A stretch of 64,000 nucleotides of DNA from an uncultured candidate division Zixibacteria bacterium. GTDB taxonomy: Bacteria; Zixibacteria; MSB-5A5; GN15; PGXB01. Under the pieces are notes generated by a model, which saw only the letters and a list, made by a program, of their open reading frames with translations, was not told the DNA's origin and made no database searches. The translations under genes were made by a program, and so were the position numbers. The DNA lies in NCBI GenBank assembly GCA_937925655.1, contig CALAMC010000049.1, positions 118,529-182,528 on the forward strand. The letters are read 5' to 3'. This document shows positions 18,227 to 27,441 of this stretch, in pieces. Numbering within the stretch: position 1 is the stretch's first letter; the number at the start of each line of letters is the position of its first letter.

Positions 18227-19793
18227 CGAGAAGAACAACACGAACGGCATCTGGCCCGAAGCACGCCAATTCAAAAAGTCAATCCGGACGGAATTCGCAC
18301 TGTACATATCCGCCGTCATCATGGTCTTGATGACCGCGACCGGATACATCATTACCGATAAATACGCCGATACCGTAGCCCGGAGCATGGTTGAAAAACT
18401 GCTGGCCCAGTCACGGGCTTATTCGGGATCGGCCGGCAAACTGATTATCGCCGCCAATGGACCCGATGAACTCCTGCTGAACAACATCTGCAACCGCATG
18501 AAAAGCGACGACGCCGATATTTACTGGACGGCTATCACCGATAAGGATAAATCATTTCTGGCCCATACCGATTTACGCCAGGTCATTTCCGCCGCCAAAA
18601 TGGCCGACATTGGACGGCCGGAGTCCGAACCGCTGTTGAAGGCGGAAGAAGATTTCCGTATGACCGCGGATACTATCATGATTTCGGTGCCGATCAAGGA
18701 AAACGATATAACCGTTGGATACCTCGGTCTGGCCGCTTCGACCCGCCAGATCGTTACGGCCAAAAAGACGTCCATCATAACCGTCGCGTCAATCACGGCC
18801 ATCATGATAATGATAGGCTTGCCTCTGACCATTTTGATATTGAATAGAAAGCTCAAACCGATTGCCATAATTACTGATGGCTTAAGGAAAGTTGACCCCG
18901 ATAATATCGCTATAAAAATACCGGTTACGGGTAAAAACGAATTCGGCTATCTGTCCGAGACGTTACGGGTCATGGGCAACCGGTTGAATCTGGCCCAGCG
19001 GCAGTTGATTGAAAAGGAACGATTCGAGCGCGAATTGGAAATTGCCCGCCAGATACAGGAAAATATTCTGCCCAAGAAATATCCGGTGTCGGACACTTAT
19101 GAATTCTTCGGCATGTACCAGAGCGCCCGTGAGGTCAGCGGTGATTATTATGATTTTATCGACATAGACAATGAACGCCAGGCCTTTCTCGTGGCCGATG
19201 TTTCCGGCAAGTCCCTGCCGGGCATGCTGGTCATGCTCATGACGCGTGATATTATTCGGAATTTGATTCGCCGCGAACATGAGCCGTCCCGGCTGTTATC
19301 GCTGGTTAACGGTGAACTATTGCAGAATATTAAACGCGGGACATTCGTCACCATGTTCTTCGGAGTGCTGAATAAAAATACCGGCGCCTTCGACTTCGCC
19401 TCGGCTGGCCACAATCAGCTTTTGATCAGTGATTCCGTCCTTGGAACCGTGGAAAAAATAAAGACCCCGGGATTTCCGCTCGGTATGGTACCGCCGGGGC
19501 AGTTTGACAAACGAATCGAAACCGGCCGCATTGTTCTTAAACCGGATGATTGGCTGATTCAGTACACCGACGGCATAAACGAAGCGCAAAATGCCGCCCA
19601 TGAGGAATTCGGTATGGACAGGTTTATTCAACTGCTCGAGGATAATCGCCGCGAGACGCCCCAGCGCTTGGTCGAAAACGTCCTTAACGAACATCGGCGT
19701 TTCACCGAAAACCTGCCCCAGTTTGACGATATAACGCTTTTGGTTATGAAATGGAAGGCTCGCGTAACAGAAAATGCATTTACCAGAATATAA
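18216..19793 (+). CDS. Membrane-bound RsbU-type serine phosphatase with HAMP domain
   Basis: A 525-aa sensor phosphatase, the usual start of a partner-switching cascade. It has an N-terminal membrane helix (residues about 25-47), a periplasmic sensor of about 130 residues, a second helix (about 185-210), a HAMP linker (KPIAIITDGLRKV), a short coiled coil with RQIQENILPKKYP, and a SpoIIE/PP2C-type catalytic domain. The metal-binding motifs are intact: VSGDYYDF, VADVSGKSLPG, FASAGHNQ, QYTDGINEA and FDDITLLVMKW. It should dephosphorylate STAS antagonists, and two STAS proteins follow directly. The start overlaps the PorV-like gene by 11 nt, so surface export and signalling are translated together. 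Confidence 0.88.
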   Translation: MEISEKNNTNGIWPEARQFKKSIRTEFALYISAVIMVLMTATGYIITDKYADTVARSMVEKLLAQSRAYSGSAGKLIIAANGPDELLLNNICNRMKSDDADIYWTAITDKDKSFLAHTDLRQVISAAKMADIGRPESEPLLKAEEDFRMTADTIMISVPIKENDITVGYLGLAASTRQIVTAKKTSIITVASITAIMIMIGLPLTILILNRKLKPIAIITDGLRKVDPDNIAIKIPVTGKNEFGYLSETLRVMGNRLNLAQRQLIEKERFERELEIARQIQENILPKKYPVSDTYEFFGMYQSAREVSGDYYDFIDIDNERQAFLVADVSGKSLPGMLVMLMTRDIIRNLIRREHEPSRLLSLVNGELLQNIKRGTFVTMFFGVLNKNTGAFDFASAGHNQLLISDSVLGTVEKIKTPGFPLGMVPPGQFDKRIETGRIVLKPDDWLIQYTDGINEAQNAAHEEFGMDRFIQLLEDNRRETPQRLVENVLNEHRRFTENLPQFDDITLLVMKWKARVTENAFTRI

Positions 19794-20582
19794 ATGAAGG
19801 AAGTCATGCAAGTACATTCAAATAATACCGATATCAGCGTGGTTGTCCCTTTAGATTTGACCGACGAAGCCGTGAATGAGTTCACGACCCGGCTGAATGA
19901 GTTGATCGCAAAATCACCCCGGGAAATCAACCTGGACTGCGGCCGACTGAAATGGGTTGTTTCCAAACATGTTAATCTGCTCTGGCAGGCACATAACCAA
20001 TGCCAGGAATCGGGCGTCCAGGCCCGCCTGATCAACACGTCGGATAAACTTATCCGAGTTTTAAAACTTCTCGATATTTATGATTTGCTTGTTTGTGACC
20101 CCGCCGACGCTACCGTTAAACTGGATTTGCATAACCTGCAAGCAATACCTTCCGAAGCCGACATTAAAAACTCATGGCAGATCGTGTTCCGCCCCGATGT
20201 GATCGACATCAAAGTGGCTCTGGATCGATTGCGTAACTATCTGGCGACACTTAATGTTTCGGACCTGTTCACCTTCGAAGTGGAAACAGTTTTCTATGAA
20301 ATAGCCACCAACGTCCGGTTGCATTCGGGGATTTCTGATGAAGAACGCGTTTTTGTCCGGTGTGTTCCGAGTTCCGACCAGCTTCGCATGGAATTCGAAT
20401 ACCGGGGTGTTCATTTTGACCCGGCCGATATCGATCGTGAATTTGATATCAACGGGGCCGCGCGGAAGGGTCAGAAGCACGGCTATGGATTACTCATGAT
20501 TAACCGGATGACCGACGGCATCAAATACGCTCATGCCGACGACGGCCGCAACACCCTGACTCTCGAAAAGCGCTGGAGATAG
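19794..20582 (+). CDS. STAS domain fused to an RsbW-like HATPase (anti-sigma kinase type)
   Basis: In this 262-aa protein the first ~105 residues look like a STAS domain (INLDCGRLKWVVSKHVNLLW) and the rest is a GHKL ATPase of the serine-kinase anti-sigma type, with the N-box FYEIATNVRLHS and the G-box GQKHGYGLLMINRM. In classical partner switching the antagonist and the kinase are separate proteins; here both halves are in one chain. In-frame ATGs lie at 19794 and 19806. The AAGGAAG at 19797-19803 sits close before the second, so 19806 may be the true start. It begins immediately after the phosphatase stop and is followed 4 nt later by a free STAS protein. Confidence 0.82.
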   Translation: MKEVMQVHSNNTDISVVVPLDLTDEAVNEFTTRLNELIAKSPREINLDCGRLKWVVSKHVNLLWQAHNQCQESGVQARLINTSDKLIRVLKLLDIYDLLVCDPADATVKLDLHNLQAIPSEADIKNSWQIVFRPDVIDIKVALDRLRNYLATLNVSDLFTFEVETVFYEIATNVRLHSGISDEERVFVRCVPSSDQLRMEFEYRGVHFDPADIDREFDINGAARKGQKHGYGLLMINRMTDGIKYAHADDGRNTLTLEKRWR

Positions 20583-20586
20583 AACG

Positions 20587-20943
20587 ATGACAGCGCATAT
20601 TATAAATAAAAGCCGGTTGAACGACGACACCATGATTATTGAAGTCGGCCACTTGCTGGACAATGAAAACGCCGATGTTCTGTCGTCGATGTTGAGCGAA
20701 ATCAGGTCCAGCGGCTATGGCCGGGTGATAATCGATATGAAAAGCCTTGATTTTATTTCATCGGCCGGTGTGGGAGCAATTCTCGGTTCGGTTGAAATGT
20801 TCCGCGAAGCCAAAGGGGATATAATTCTTTGTAATGCCCGGGACAATATCATTCATGTCTTTGAGGTTCTTGATATAAAGGAATATTTAACCATTCGACA
20901 AACTGACGCCGAAGCCCGTCAATTATGCCAAGCCAAAATATAA
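20587..20943 (+). CDS. STAS-domain anti-sigma-factor antagonist
   Basis: This 118-aa protein is a single STAS domain of the SpoIIAA/RsbV type. The loop FISSAGVGAILG holds the serine that is phosphorylated by partner kinases and dephosphorylated by RsbU-type phosphatases. Length and motif are typical. It lies 4 nt after the STAS-HATPase gene and 4 nt before the histidine kinase, so the switch components are made together. No sigma factor is encoded nearby, so the output target is unknown and need not be transcription. Confidence 0.88.
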   Translation: MTAHIINKSRLNDDTMIIEVGHLLDNENADVLSSMLSEIRSSGYGRVIIDMKSLDFISSAGVGAILGSVEMFREAKGDIILCNARDNIIHVFEVLDIKEYLTIRQTDAEARQLCQAKI

Positions 20944-20947
20944 GATT

Positions 20948-22621
20948 ATGGTTGACAAGCACTTAAATGACACCGGGAATATAATTTTAAATGACCCGCA
21001 GGCGGCCAACCGCCAGATGCTGGCCCTCGATGCTCTGTCGAAACTGGCCCGGCAATTTTCCAATAAACCCGATTTTGACAAGCTGATAGACCTTTTGCTT
21101 CTGACTCTGTCGGGGCAGTTTGCGGTCTCCAGTTCCTTTGCGCTGTTTCAAAAAGAACGGGACTATCAGAGCGATAAAAATTATTTCGCCGGCGGTCGCT
21201 ATGTTTCCAATCCGCACCTGGCCGCACTGGAACTAAGCGATGAGCATGAAGAATATTTCTTAAATAATAAAGGTCCCCAAAAGGTGGCTGATATTGCTCT
21301 ATCGGGCAAAGCCGCCGGACTTCTTTTTATTTTGTCGGAACACAATGTCGATATCATCGCGCCGCTTATCCACGGCAATAAATTGATGGGGCTTTTGGGG
21401 CTGGGACGCAAGGTCAACCGAAAACCATTCGATAATAATGAGTTGGAATTATTATCGACACTCATCAATTCGATTATTCCGTTTATCGCCAATTCCTTTT
21501 TATTCATGGAAATATCCGGCCTCAATGCCTGGTATTTGAATATTTTAAACAGCGTCAAACAGGGGGTTTTTGTCTTCGGTCCCGACAGGTTGTTGCGGCA
21601 GATTAATTTCGCCGGTTATGAAATCCTGCGCCTGTTTAAATCCAATCTTCCGCAAATAGAAGTGCTCTACCAGATTCCCGTTGAACTGATTTTCCCTGAT
21701 AAAATCTATCCCGGTTGGGCCGCCAGATTAATCGGCAACATCAGCACCGGGCACGGTCAGTTCTATGAGAATATGACGGCCGGTACCGGCGAGACTATCC
21801 GCATTTTCAACATCCGAGTCGGCCTGGTCAGCGATAAAAACCGGACGCAATCCGATATAATTATCACCCTCGATGATATCACCGATCAGACCGAAAGCGA
21901 ACAGAGGTTGTTCGACCTCCAGAAGTTTGCCGAAAAAGGGCAGATGGCGTCAGCCATCGCTCACGAGTTAAATAATCACCTCGGCTTGATTCTTGGCGGA
22001 ATCGAAATGACCCAATTGGCCTTGAATAAAGCCGATAAAATCAAGGCTATGGCGACCCTGGACAAACTCATCGAAAATGTCGGATTGATGAGTCGGTTCA
22101 CGGCCGGCCTGACCGACTATACCCGGTTGGAAACCCAGAAGCAGCATGATGATTTCAACCGCGTCATATCCGACGTGCTGGCTTTTGTGATGGTTCAGAA
22201 AAAATTCCGAAATATCAATATCATCTCCGAACTTGATCGAAGTCTTCCGCCCGTCATGATCGACCGCGATCAGGTGGCCCAGCTGCTTCTCAATTTTCTC
22301 AATAACAGCGCCGACGCCATTTCCGAAGCCAAACGTGAATTGGGCCAAATCAGCGTCAGAACCGCTTGCACCGGCGAGGCCGTCGAGATGATCGTGTCCG
22401 ACAACGGCATCGGGATCGCCCCCGATGTCAAAGACCGGCTGTTTAAGGCCCGCCTGACAACCAAACCACAGGGGCACGGCTACGGTCTGGTCATCTGCGC
22501 CAAAATTATCGAAAACCATAACGCCATTATTGAAATAACTTCCGAACCCGGACAGGGCGCCACATTCCGCCTTGGCTTTCCGCTCGATAATCCCCGACCC
22601 AGAACTATAGTCCCCTATTGA
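20948..22621 (+). CDS. GAF/PAS sensor histidine kinase, soluble
   Basis: This 557-aa kinase has no membrane segment. A GAF-like domain occupies about residues 25-185 (APLIHGNKLMGLLGLGRKV), followed by a PAS-like region (about 195-315, ending IIITLDDITDQTESEQRL) and the catalytic core. The phosphoacceptor motif is SAIAHELNNHLGLILGG near residue 338, with N-box LLLNFLNNSADAI, G1 box VSDNGIGIAP and G2 box GHGYGL. It is the last gene of the operon starting at 7641. No response regulator is adjacent, so its partner is elsewhere, or it feeds the STAS network indirectly. Confidence 0.88.
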   Translation: MVDKHLNDTGNIILNDPQAANRQMLALDALSKLARQFSNKPDFDKLIDLLLLTLSGQFAVSSSFALFQKERDYQSDKNYFAGGRYVSNPHLAALELSDEHEEYFLNNKGPQKVADIALSGKAAGLLFILSEHNVDIIAPLIHGNKLMGLLGLGRKVNRKPFDNNELELLSTLINSIIPFIANSFLFMEISGLNAWYLNILNSVKQGVFVFGPDRLLRQINFAGYEILRLFKSNLPQIEVLYQIPVELIFPDKIYPGWAARLIGNISTGHGQFYENMTAGTGETIRIFNIRVGLVSDKNRTQSDIIITLDDITDQTESEQRLFDLQKFAEKGQMASAIAHELNNHLGLILGGIEMTQLALNKADKIKAMATLDKLIENVGLMSRFTAGLTDYTRLETQKQHDDFNRVISDVLAFVMVQKKFRNINIISELDRSLPPVMIDRDQVAQLLLNFLNNSADAISEAKRELGQISVRTACTGEAVEMIVSDNGIGIAPDVKDRLFKARLTTKPQGHGYGLVICAKIIENHNAIIEITSEPGQGATFRLGFPLDNPRPRTIVPY

Positions 22622-22655
22622 CGGTTATTTAATTAACGAGACAGACATTTGAGTG

Positions 22656-22684
22656 TTGTCAAGGGCCGTTCTATAGTATATAAT
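22656..22684 (+). promoter_or_regulatory. Strong sigma-70-type promoter of glnS
   Basis: TTGTCA (22656-22661), a 17-bp spacer and a consensus TATAAT (22679-22684) predict transcription from about 22691. This rules out the in-frame TTG at 22684 and supports the ATG at 22729. Confidence 0.75.
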
Positions 22685-22728
22685 TGGCCTTCAAATTCCG
22701 ATATTATGGCAAACAGGGGTTTGAACCG

Positions 22729-24444
22729 ATGAACGATGACGAAAAAAGAAAAAATGAGAGTGGTCCCGAAGAAACGGCCGACCGGACCAATTTCATCTGG
22801 GATATAATCGACCAGGACAACGCCAGCGGCAAGCACGGCGGACGGGTGCATACCCGTTTTCCCCCGGAACCCAACGGATATCTCCATATTGGCCATGCCA
22901 AATCGATATGCCTCAATTTCGGAACCGCCCGGAAGTACGGCGGTTTGTGCAACCTGCGTTTCGACGATACCAACCCGGTCAAGGAAAAAGTCGAGTACAC
23001 CAATGCCATACAGGAAGATATCAAATGGCTGGGATACAGCTGGGATGATCGCCTGTTCCATGCCTCGGATTATTTTGATAAGCTTTATGAGTTTGCCGTC
23101 CGACTGATCAGGGACGGCAAAGCCTATGTGTGCGATTTAAGCCCCGATGAGGTTCGCGAATACCGCGGAACCTTGACCGAACCGGGTAAAGACAGCCCCT
23201 GGCGCAACCGCACGGTCGAAGAAAACCTCGACCTGTTCGAACGTATGCGGGCCGGGGAGTTCGAAGAAGGCAGCCGCACCCTGCGCGCCAAAATCGACAT
23301 GGCTTCGCCCAACATCAACATGCGCGACCCCGCCATCTATCGTATTTTAAAGCGATCCCACCACCGCACCGGCGATAAATGGAAAATATACCCGATGTAC
23401 GACTTTACGCACTGCCTGTCGGATTCACTGGAAGGCATCACCCACTCCCTGTGCGACATCTCGTTCGAAGATCACCGGCCGCTGTACGATTGGTTCTTGG
23501 ACCAGCTCGACGTGCACCATCCGCAACAGATTGAGTTCGCACGTCTGAATATAAATTATACCGTCTTGAGCAAGCGCAAGCTGATTCAACTGGTGGAAGA
23601 AGGCCACGTTACCGGCTGGGACGATCCCCGCATGCCGACCATCTCCGGTCTGCGCCGCCGCGGCTACACGCCGTCGTCAATCCGTAACTTCTGCGACCGA
23701 ATCGGCGTCGCCAAACGTGAGAGCATGGTTGACAAGGCTTTGCTGGAATCGATCTTGCGCGAGGAATTGAACCTCACCGCTCGGCGCGTCATGGCCGTCC
23801 TGCGCCCGCTTAAAGTAGTCATCACCAACTACCCCGAGGGCAAAACCGAGCAGTTCGAAGCCGTCAACAACCCCGAAGATGAATCCGCCGGAACACGACC
23901 GATCTGGTTTGCCCGCGAAATATATATCGAACGCGACGATTTTATGGAGAATCCGCCCAAAAAGTATTTCCGACTGGCACCGGGCGTGGAGGTGCGTCTC
24001 AAGCACGCCTACTACATCACCTGCGAGAAAGTCATAAAAAACGACCGGGGAGAAATTGTCGAACTGCACTGCACTTATGACCCCCAGTCGCGCGGCGGCG
24101 GTACACCCGACAACCGCCGGGTCAAGGGGACATTGCACTGGGTCAGCGCCGAACACGCCATCGAGGCCGAAGTCCGCCTTTATGACCAGCTGTTCACCAA
24201 AGAGGATCCGCTCGTAGCCGAAGAGGGCAAAGATTTCAAGGATTATGTCAATCCCGCTTCTTTAGAAGTCCTGACCGGGTGTAAGCTGGAGCCGTCGTTG
24301 AAGAATGCCAAAGTCGGCGATAGTTTCCAGTTTTTGCGGCAGGGGTATTTCTGCGTCGATAACCGGGATTCATCGCCGGAAAAACCGATTTTCAATCGCA
24401 CCGTCGGCCTGCGCGACAGCTGGGCCAAAATACAGAACGGTTAA
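22729..24444 (+). CDS. glnS: Glutaminyl-tRNA synthetase
   Basis: Charges tRNA-Gln directly with glutamine in the cytoplasm. The 571-aa protein has the class I signature PPEPNGYLHIGHAKS (HIGH at residues 53-56), the family's FDDTNP motif, the KMSKS equivalent VLSKRKL, and a C-terminal anticodon-binding region with the usual two beta-barrels. All catalytic motifs are intact and the length is normal for bacterial GlnRS. Start ATG 22729 is set by CAGGGG about 9 nt upstream and by the promoter at 22656-22684. The gene stands alone between the partner-switching operon and the convergent oxidase pair. Confidence 0.96.
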   Translation: MNDDEKRKNESGPEETADRTNFIWDIIDQDNASGKHGGRVHTRFPPEPNGYLHIGHAKSICLNFGTARKYGGLCNLRFDDTNPVKEKVEYTNAIQEDIKWLGYSWDDRLFHASDYFDKLYEFAVRLIRDGKAYVCDLSPDEVREYRGTLTEPGKDSPWRNRTVEENLDLFERMRAGEFEEGSRTLRAKIDMASPNINMRDPAIYRILKRSHHRTGDKWKIYPMYDFTHCLSDSLEGITHSLCDISFEDHRPLYDWFLDQLDVHHPQQIEFARLNINYTVLSKRKLIQLVEEGHVTGWDDPRMPTISGLRRRGYTPSSIRNFCDRIGVAKRESMVDKALLESILREELNLTARRVMAVLRPLKVVITNYPEGKTEQFEAVNNPEDESAGTRPIWFAREIYIERDDFMENPPKKYFRLAPGVEVRLKHAYYITCEKVIKNDRGEIVELHCTYDPQSRGGGTPDNRRVKGTLHWVSAEHAIEAEVRLYDQLFTKEDPLVAEEGKDFKDYVNPASLEVLTGCKLEPSLKNAKVGDSFQFLRQGYFCVDNRDSSPEKPIFNRTVGLRDSWAKIQNG

Positions 24445-24492
24445 CCCCGGAATTACCTGCAGTTTGCGAATATAAATCGCCTTATCCGGTGA

Positions 24493-25848
24493 TTATTCGC
24501 CTGGATTGACCTCGGAAGTTATTTCCAGAATATACTCGGCGACCATTTTAAGACGAACATCTCCCAGATGCGCAAATGACGGCATCGGGGCGAATTGCGG
24601 GCGCTTTTTCCCCGGGTTTTTGGTCCATGCAACAATACCGTCCGGGTCGTCTTTGTATATCGCGGCGACCTCGGTCAGCGGCGGGGCGGCCAGAACTCGG
24701 TTAAGGGCATGACAAGCGGCGCAGTTTTCAAAAACCTTTTCACCGGTTGGCCCGGTTTCGATAGCATCGCCCGCTCCCAGCCCGGCTTCAAGACGCATCC
24801 GGGTGGCGGTTTCGATGGCCCGAAAGCGTGCCGTGGCGTCGGCGATTAATACCTTATGTTCCGCCAGACAGGCTTCGCGGTATATATGCCGCCCGGTTCC
24901 CATGGCCAGCACCACCAGTGTCAGCAGGATGCAAATCGGTATCAGCCTGCGACCGATTTTGTCGTCGGTCGCTTTGATTTCGGCGCGAAGCATCAGCAAA
25001 ACAATCAGAGCAGTCGCCACACCCGATAAAATCACGATAAATAACAGGCCGGTTACCCCCCGATACGGAAGGGTGAACAAAAGCAGAGGGCCGAAGACCA
25101 ACTGGGCCAGCGTCATGTAATAGGCCAGACGATAAAAAAGCCTTCTGATTTCGGGCCGTGAAAAACCGGGCAGTTTGTTTTCGACCGGATATTTTTTGCG
25201 CGATAACCAGGCCAAGGCAAACAGGCCGGTCAACGCCAGCGACGCCGTTATGAAATGAAAATAGCGGGGGAAAACGTTGCCCACCCGAAGCGACGAGAAA
25301 AAGCCGCTGACCTGCCGCCACTGCTCCGGAAACAACATCAGGTTGATATTCGACAAGAATAAAAAGGGTATGCACAAAAACAAAAACGCCGCCGATATCC
25401 CGACCGTGACATGAAGCCGTTTGCGTGGTCCCGTCCAGCGTTCCCAGGTGTACTTATGAAGGTAACTCGCCAAAAAGGCGACTATCACCAACGGGACAAT
25501 TTGTATCCAGGCGTAACCGGTCAGCGCGTTGGCCGAATAAAAATGCAGGGTGTACACCAGGTTGATGCACAACAGCGGCCCGACTCCCAGCACGACCGCC
25601 AGCGACTTATTGACCGTGATTGTCTCCGCCAACCGCCTCGCCAGCGTGTCATAACGCGGGAATTTGAGGCCGATTATTTCGAATATGACCGAAAAAACCG
25701 AGCCGCCCAGCATCAGGTTAACAAAGAGTATATGCACCAGAAACAGCAGAACCAGGAATATCTTGAGCTCGAACTCCCCCAGCGGCAGGGGCAATTCCAG
25801 ATCGCGCGGGACCGGCATCAGATCGGACACGACAAGCAGATTAATCAT
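24493..25848 (-). CDS. Membrane protein with C-terminal cytochrome c domain, second subunit of a bd-like oxidase
   Basis: A 451-aa protein with about eight membrane helices (the first at about residues 25-60, LKIFLVLLFLVHILFVNLML) and a C-terminal domain of about 90 residues bearing one haem c site, CAACH, with a plausible axial Met in FAPMPSFAHL. The start ATG overlaps the stop of the upstream gene by 4 nt, so the two are translated together and very probably form a complex. Helices and conserved His residues (LHFYSANALTG, YFHFITASLALTG) could hold haem. I do not recognise a named family with certainty; a subunit of the cytochrome bd superfamily in which c-type cytochromes supply electrons is the best guess. 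Confidence 0.6.
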   Translation of the reverse strand: MINLLVVSDLMPVPRDLELPLPLGEFELKIFLVLLFLVHILFVNLMLGGSVFSVIFEIIGLKFPRYDTLARRLAETITVNKSLAVVLGVGPLLCINLVYTLHFYSANALTGYAWIQIVPLVIVAFLASYLHKYTWERWTGPRKRLHVTVGISAAFLFLCIPFLFLSNINLMLFPEQWRQVSGFFSSLRVGNVFPRYFHFITASLALTGLFALAWLSRKKYPVENKLPGFSRPEIRRLFYRLAYYMTLAQLVFGPLLLFTLPYRGVTGLLFIVILSGVATALIVLLMLRAEIKATDDKIGRRLIPICILLTLVVLAMGTGRHIYREACLAEHKVLIADATARFRAIETATRMRLEAGLGAGDAIETGPTGEKVFENCAACHALNRVLAAPPLTEVAAIYKDDPDGIVAWTKNPGKKRPQFAPMPSFAHLGDVRLKMVAEYILEITSEVNPGE

Positions 25849-27245
25849 GGCATGCTCCCGGCCGTGTCGGCCTTGATCGTCCAGTCGGTCTGGGCGTTGA
25901 ATATCGGCTCGTAATCATCCTGAAGCTTTTTGATATACGCCGCCAGCGCCTCCAGTTCTTTGTCATTGCCCGGAAACGGCGGCATGAAGGTGCGGCTGTT
26001 GTGCATGGTCTTCATGAAAAGCCTCAACGTGTTGGAGTCGAGTGGCTCTTGGCCGTATAAATCGGTAAACTTCTTGACCACCCCGTTGATTCCGGCTGTG
26101 GTATGACACCGCGAACAGGTGATGATAAACACGTCGCGCCCCGCCTCGACCAGATTGTCCGAAGTCACCGTCCGGTGATGGACATAGGTGCTGTATGGTA
26201 AAATGCCGTCGCGCTGAAGCACCGGCAGTTCGCTGACGCGAACGCCGTTGGAATACATGTAGTCGGCGACGACATACGGTTTGCGGATAAATTCGCGGAC
26301 CCGCTCGAAATGCCCCAGAAGCCAGATTCCCAGCACAAAGGGGATTATCAAAAATAAACCCGGAATAACTTTCGGTCGTAAGATGCCGATTAAAGCCGTC
26401 AGGGCGATAAAGATAACGGCCGCCGCCATCAATTGTGCCAGAGTCTCATACCATAACGCGAAGCGCATCGTCAACAGCGCGACATTCACGTTGGCCTGCA
26501 TGATGACCGGTACGACATTCCAGTACCACAGCGATGCGGCCGCAAAGGGCACGCTCCAGACCAGAATCCACCCGGACACGAAGCGGACCGCCCGACGACG
26601 GAACTCGCTTCCTGTGTCGGTAAAGAAAAATAAGGTGAACCAGGCCAAGAGCCCGGCTGTAATCAGGGCGAAAGTCGTGCGGAAAGCCAGTTGCGGCAGA
26701 TACAGGGGATTGGCGAGGGCCGAAAACAGGGTCCGCTGGTCGGGCCATGTGCCGGAACCCATCATAAAGCCCAGTATGGCCACGATTATGACCATCGTCA
26801 GCCAGGAAAAGACGCTTAATGTCACCCCAACGCCGATATGAACTTTTTTCATGAAACCTTCGGCCCAACGCTTCCAGGTCAGAAAATAAACCATGATTAA
26901 AACGACTTCAGCGACGAAAATTAGCCACTCCGTAAACCAGGCCCAGAAAAATATCCGCAAAAGACTGCCGATTCCAAACGGCGCTATCAGCGCCGCCGAC
27001 AGCCAAATCCCCACCCCGGTCAGGGCGCCGACCGTCGTCGTGATAATAAACAGAACAAAAGTGATTTTATAGGCCAGCCTGTCCCAGTCGGGTTGCCCGG
27101 TTTTATGACCCCACCACTCCATCAGGGTCACCAGAGGATACGCCCCGACCGCAAAGGGATGATTGATAATGACGTGCAATGACGCAATGACGGCCATCAG
27201 GATACGATTGCCGGCAAAATCCAAAAAAAACATCGGGAAGTCCAT
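25845..27245 (-). CDS. Cytochrome bd-superfamily (CydA-like) subunit I with C-terminal cytochrome c domain
   Basis: A 466-aa integral membrane protein. The N-terminal half follows the CydA pattern: a helix with His (IASLHVIINHPFAVGAYPL), then GALTGVGIWLSAALI and a helix with FTEWLIFVAEV. About nine helices precede a periplasmic-type domain with one haem c motif, CSRCHTT, and a downstream Met in RTFMPPFPGN. Canonical quinol-oxidising CydA lacks such a domain and carries a Q-loop, which I do not see here. It may therefore accept electrons from a c-type chain and reduce oxygen or another oxidant; the substrate is inference. I start at ATG 27245 (MDFPMFFLDF); the 37 upstream codons look non-coding. 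It diverges from the peroxiredoxin gene. Confidence 0.65.
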   Translation of the reverse strand: MDFPMFFLDFAGNRILMAVIASLHVIINHPFAVGAYPLVTLMEWWGHKTGQPDWDRLAYKITFVLFIITTTVGALTGVGIWLSAALIAPFGIGSLLRIFFWAWFTEWLIFVAEVVLIMVYFLTWKRWAEGFMKKVHIGVGVTLSVFSWLTMVIIVAILGFMMGSGTWPDQRTLFSALANPLYLPQLAFRTTFALITAGLLAWFTLFFFTDTGSEFRRRAVRFVSGWILVWSVPFAAASLWYWNVVPVIMQANVNVALLTMRFALWYETLAQLMAAAVIFIALTALIGILRPKVIPGLFLIIPFVLGIWLLGHFERVREFIRKPYVVADYMYSNGVRVSELPVLQRDGILPYSTYVHHRTVTSDNLVEAGRDVFIITCSRCHTTAGINGVVKKFTDLYGQEPLDSNTLRLFMKTMHNSRTFMPPFPGNDKELEALAAYIKKLQDDYEPIFNAQTDWTIKADTAGSMP

Positions 27246-27441
27246 TGCCGGAATATGTGCAAGAAGAGAACGGTAGGCAATGATTTTATTTTGGCAAAAA
27301 GCAACGAATAATGATCCGCCTATTATACCCGACCGGCTGCGACGGCCATATTCCAATGCCGGGCAAAAGGGCCTTTGAACATTTATTGTTTTATGTTGTT
27401 GTTTTATTTAAATAACTGATGTCAACAAAAGGGAATTCTAT

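Noticed and set aside
22684..22728. TTG start extending glnS by 15 codons
   Set aside because: It overlaps the -10 box of the promoter.
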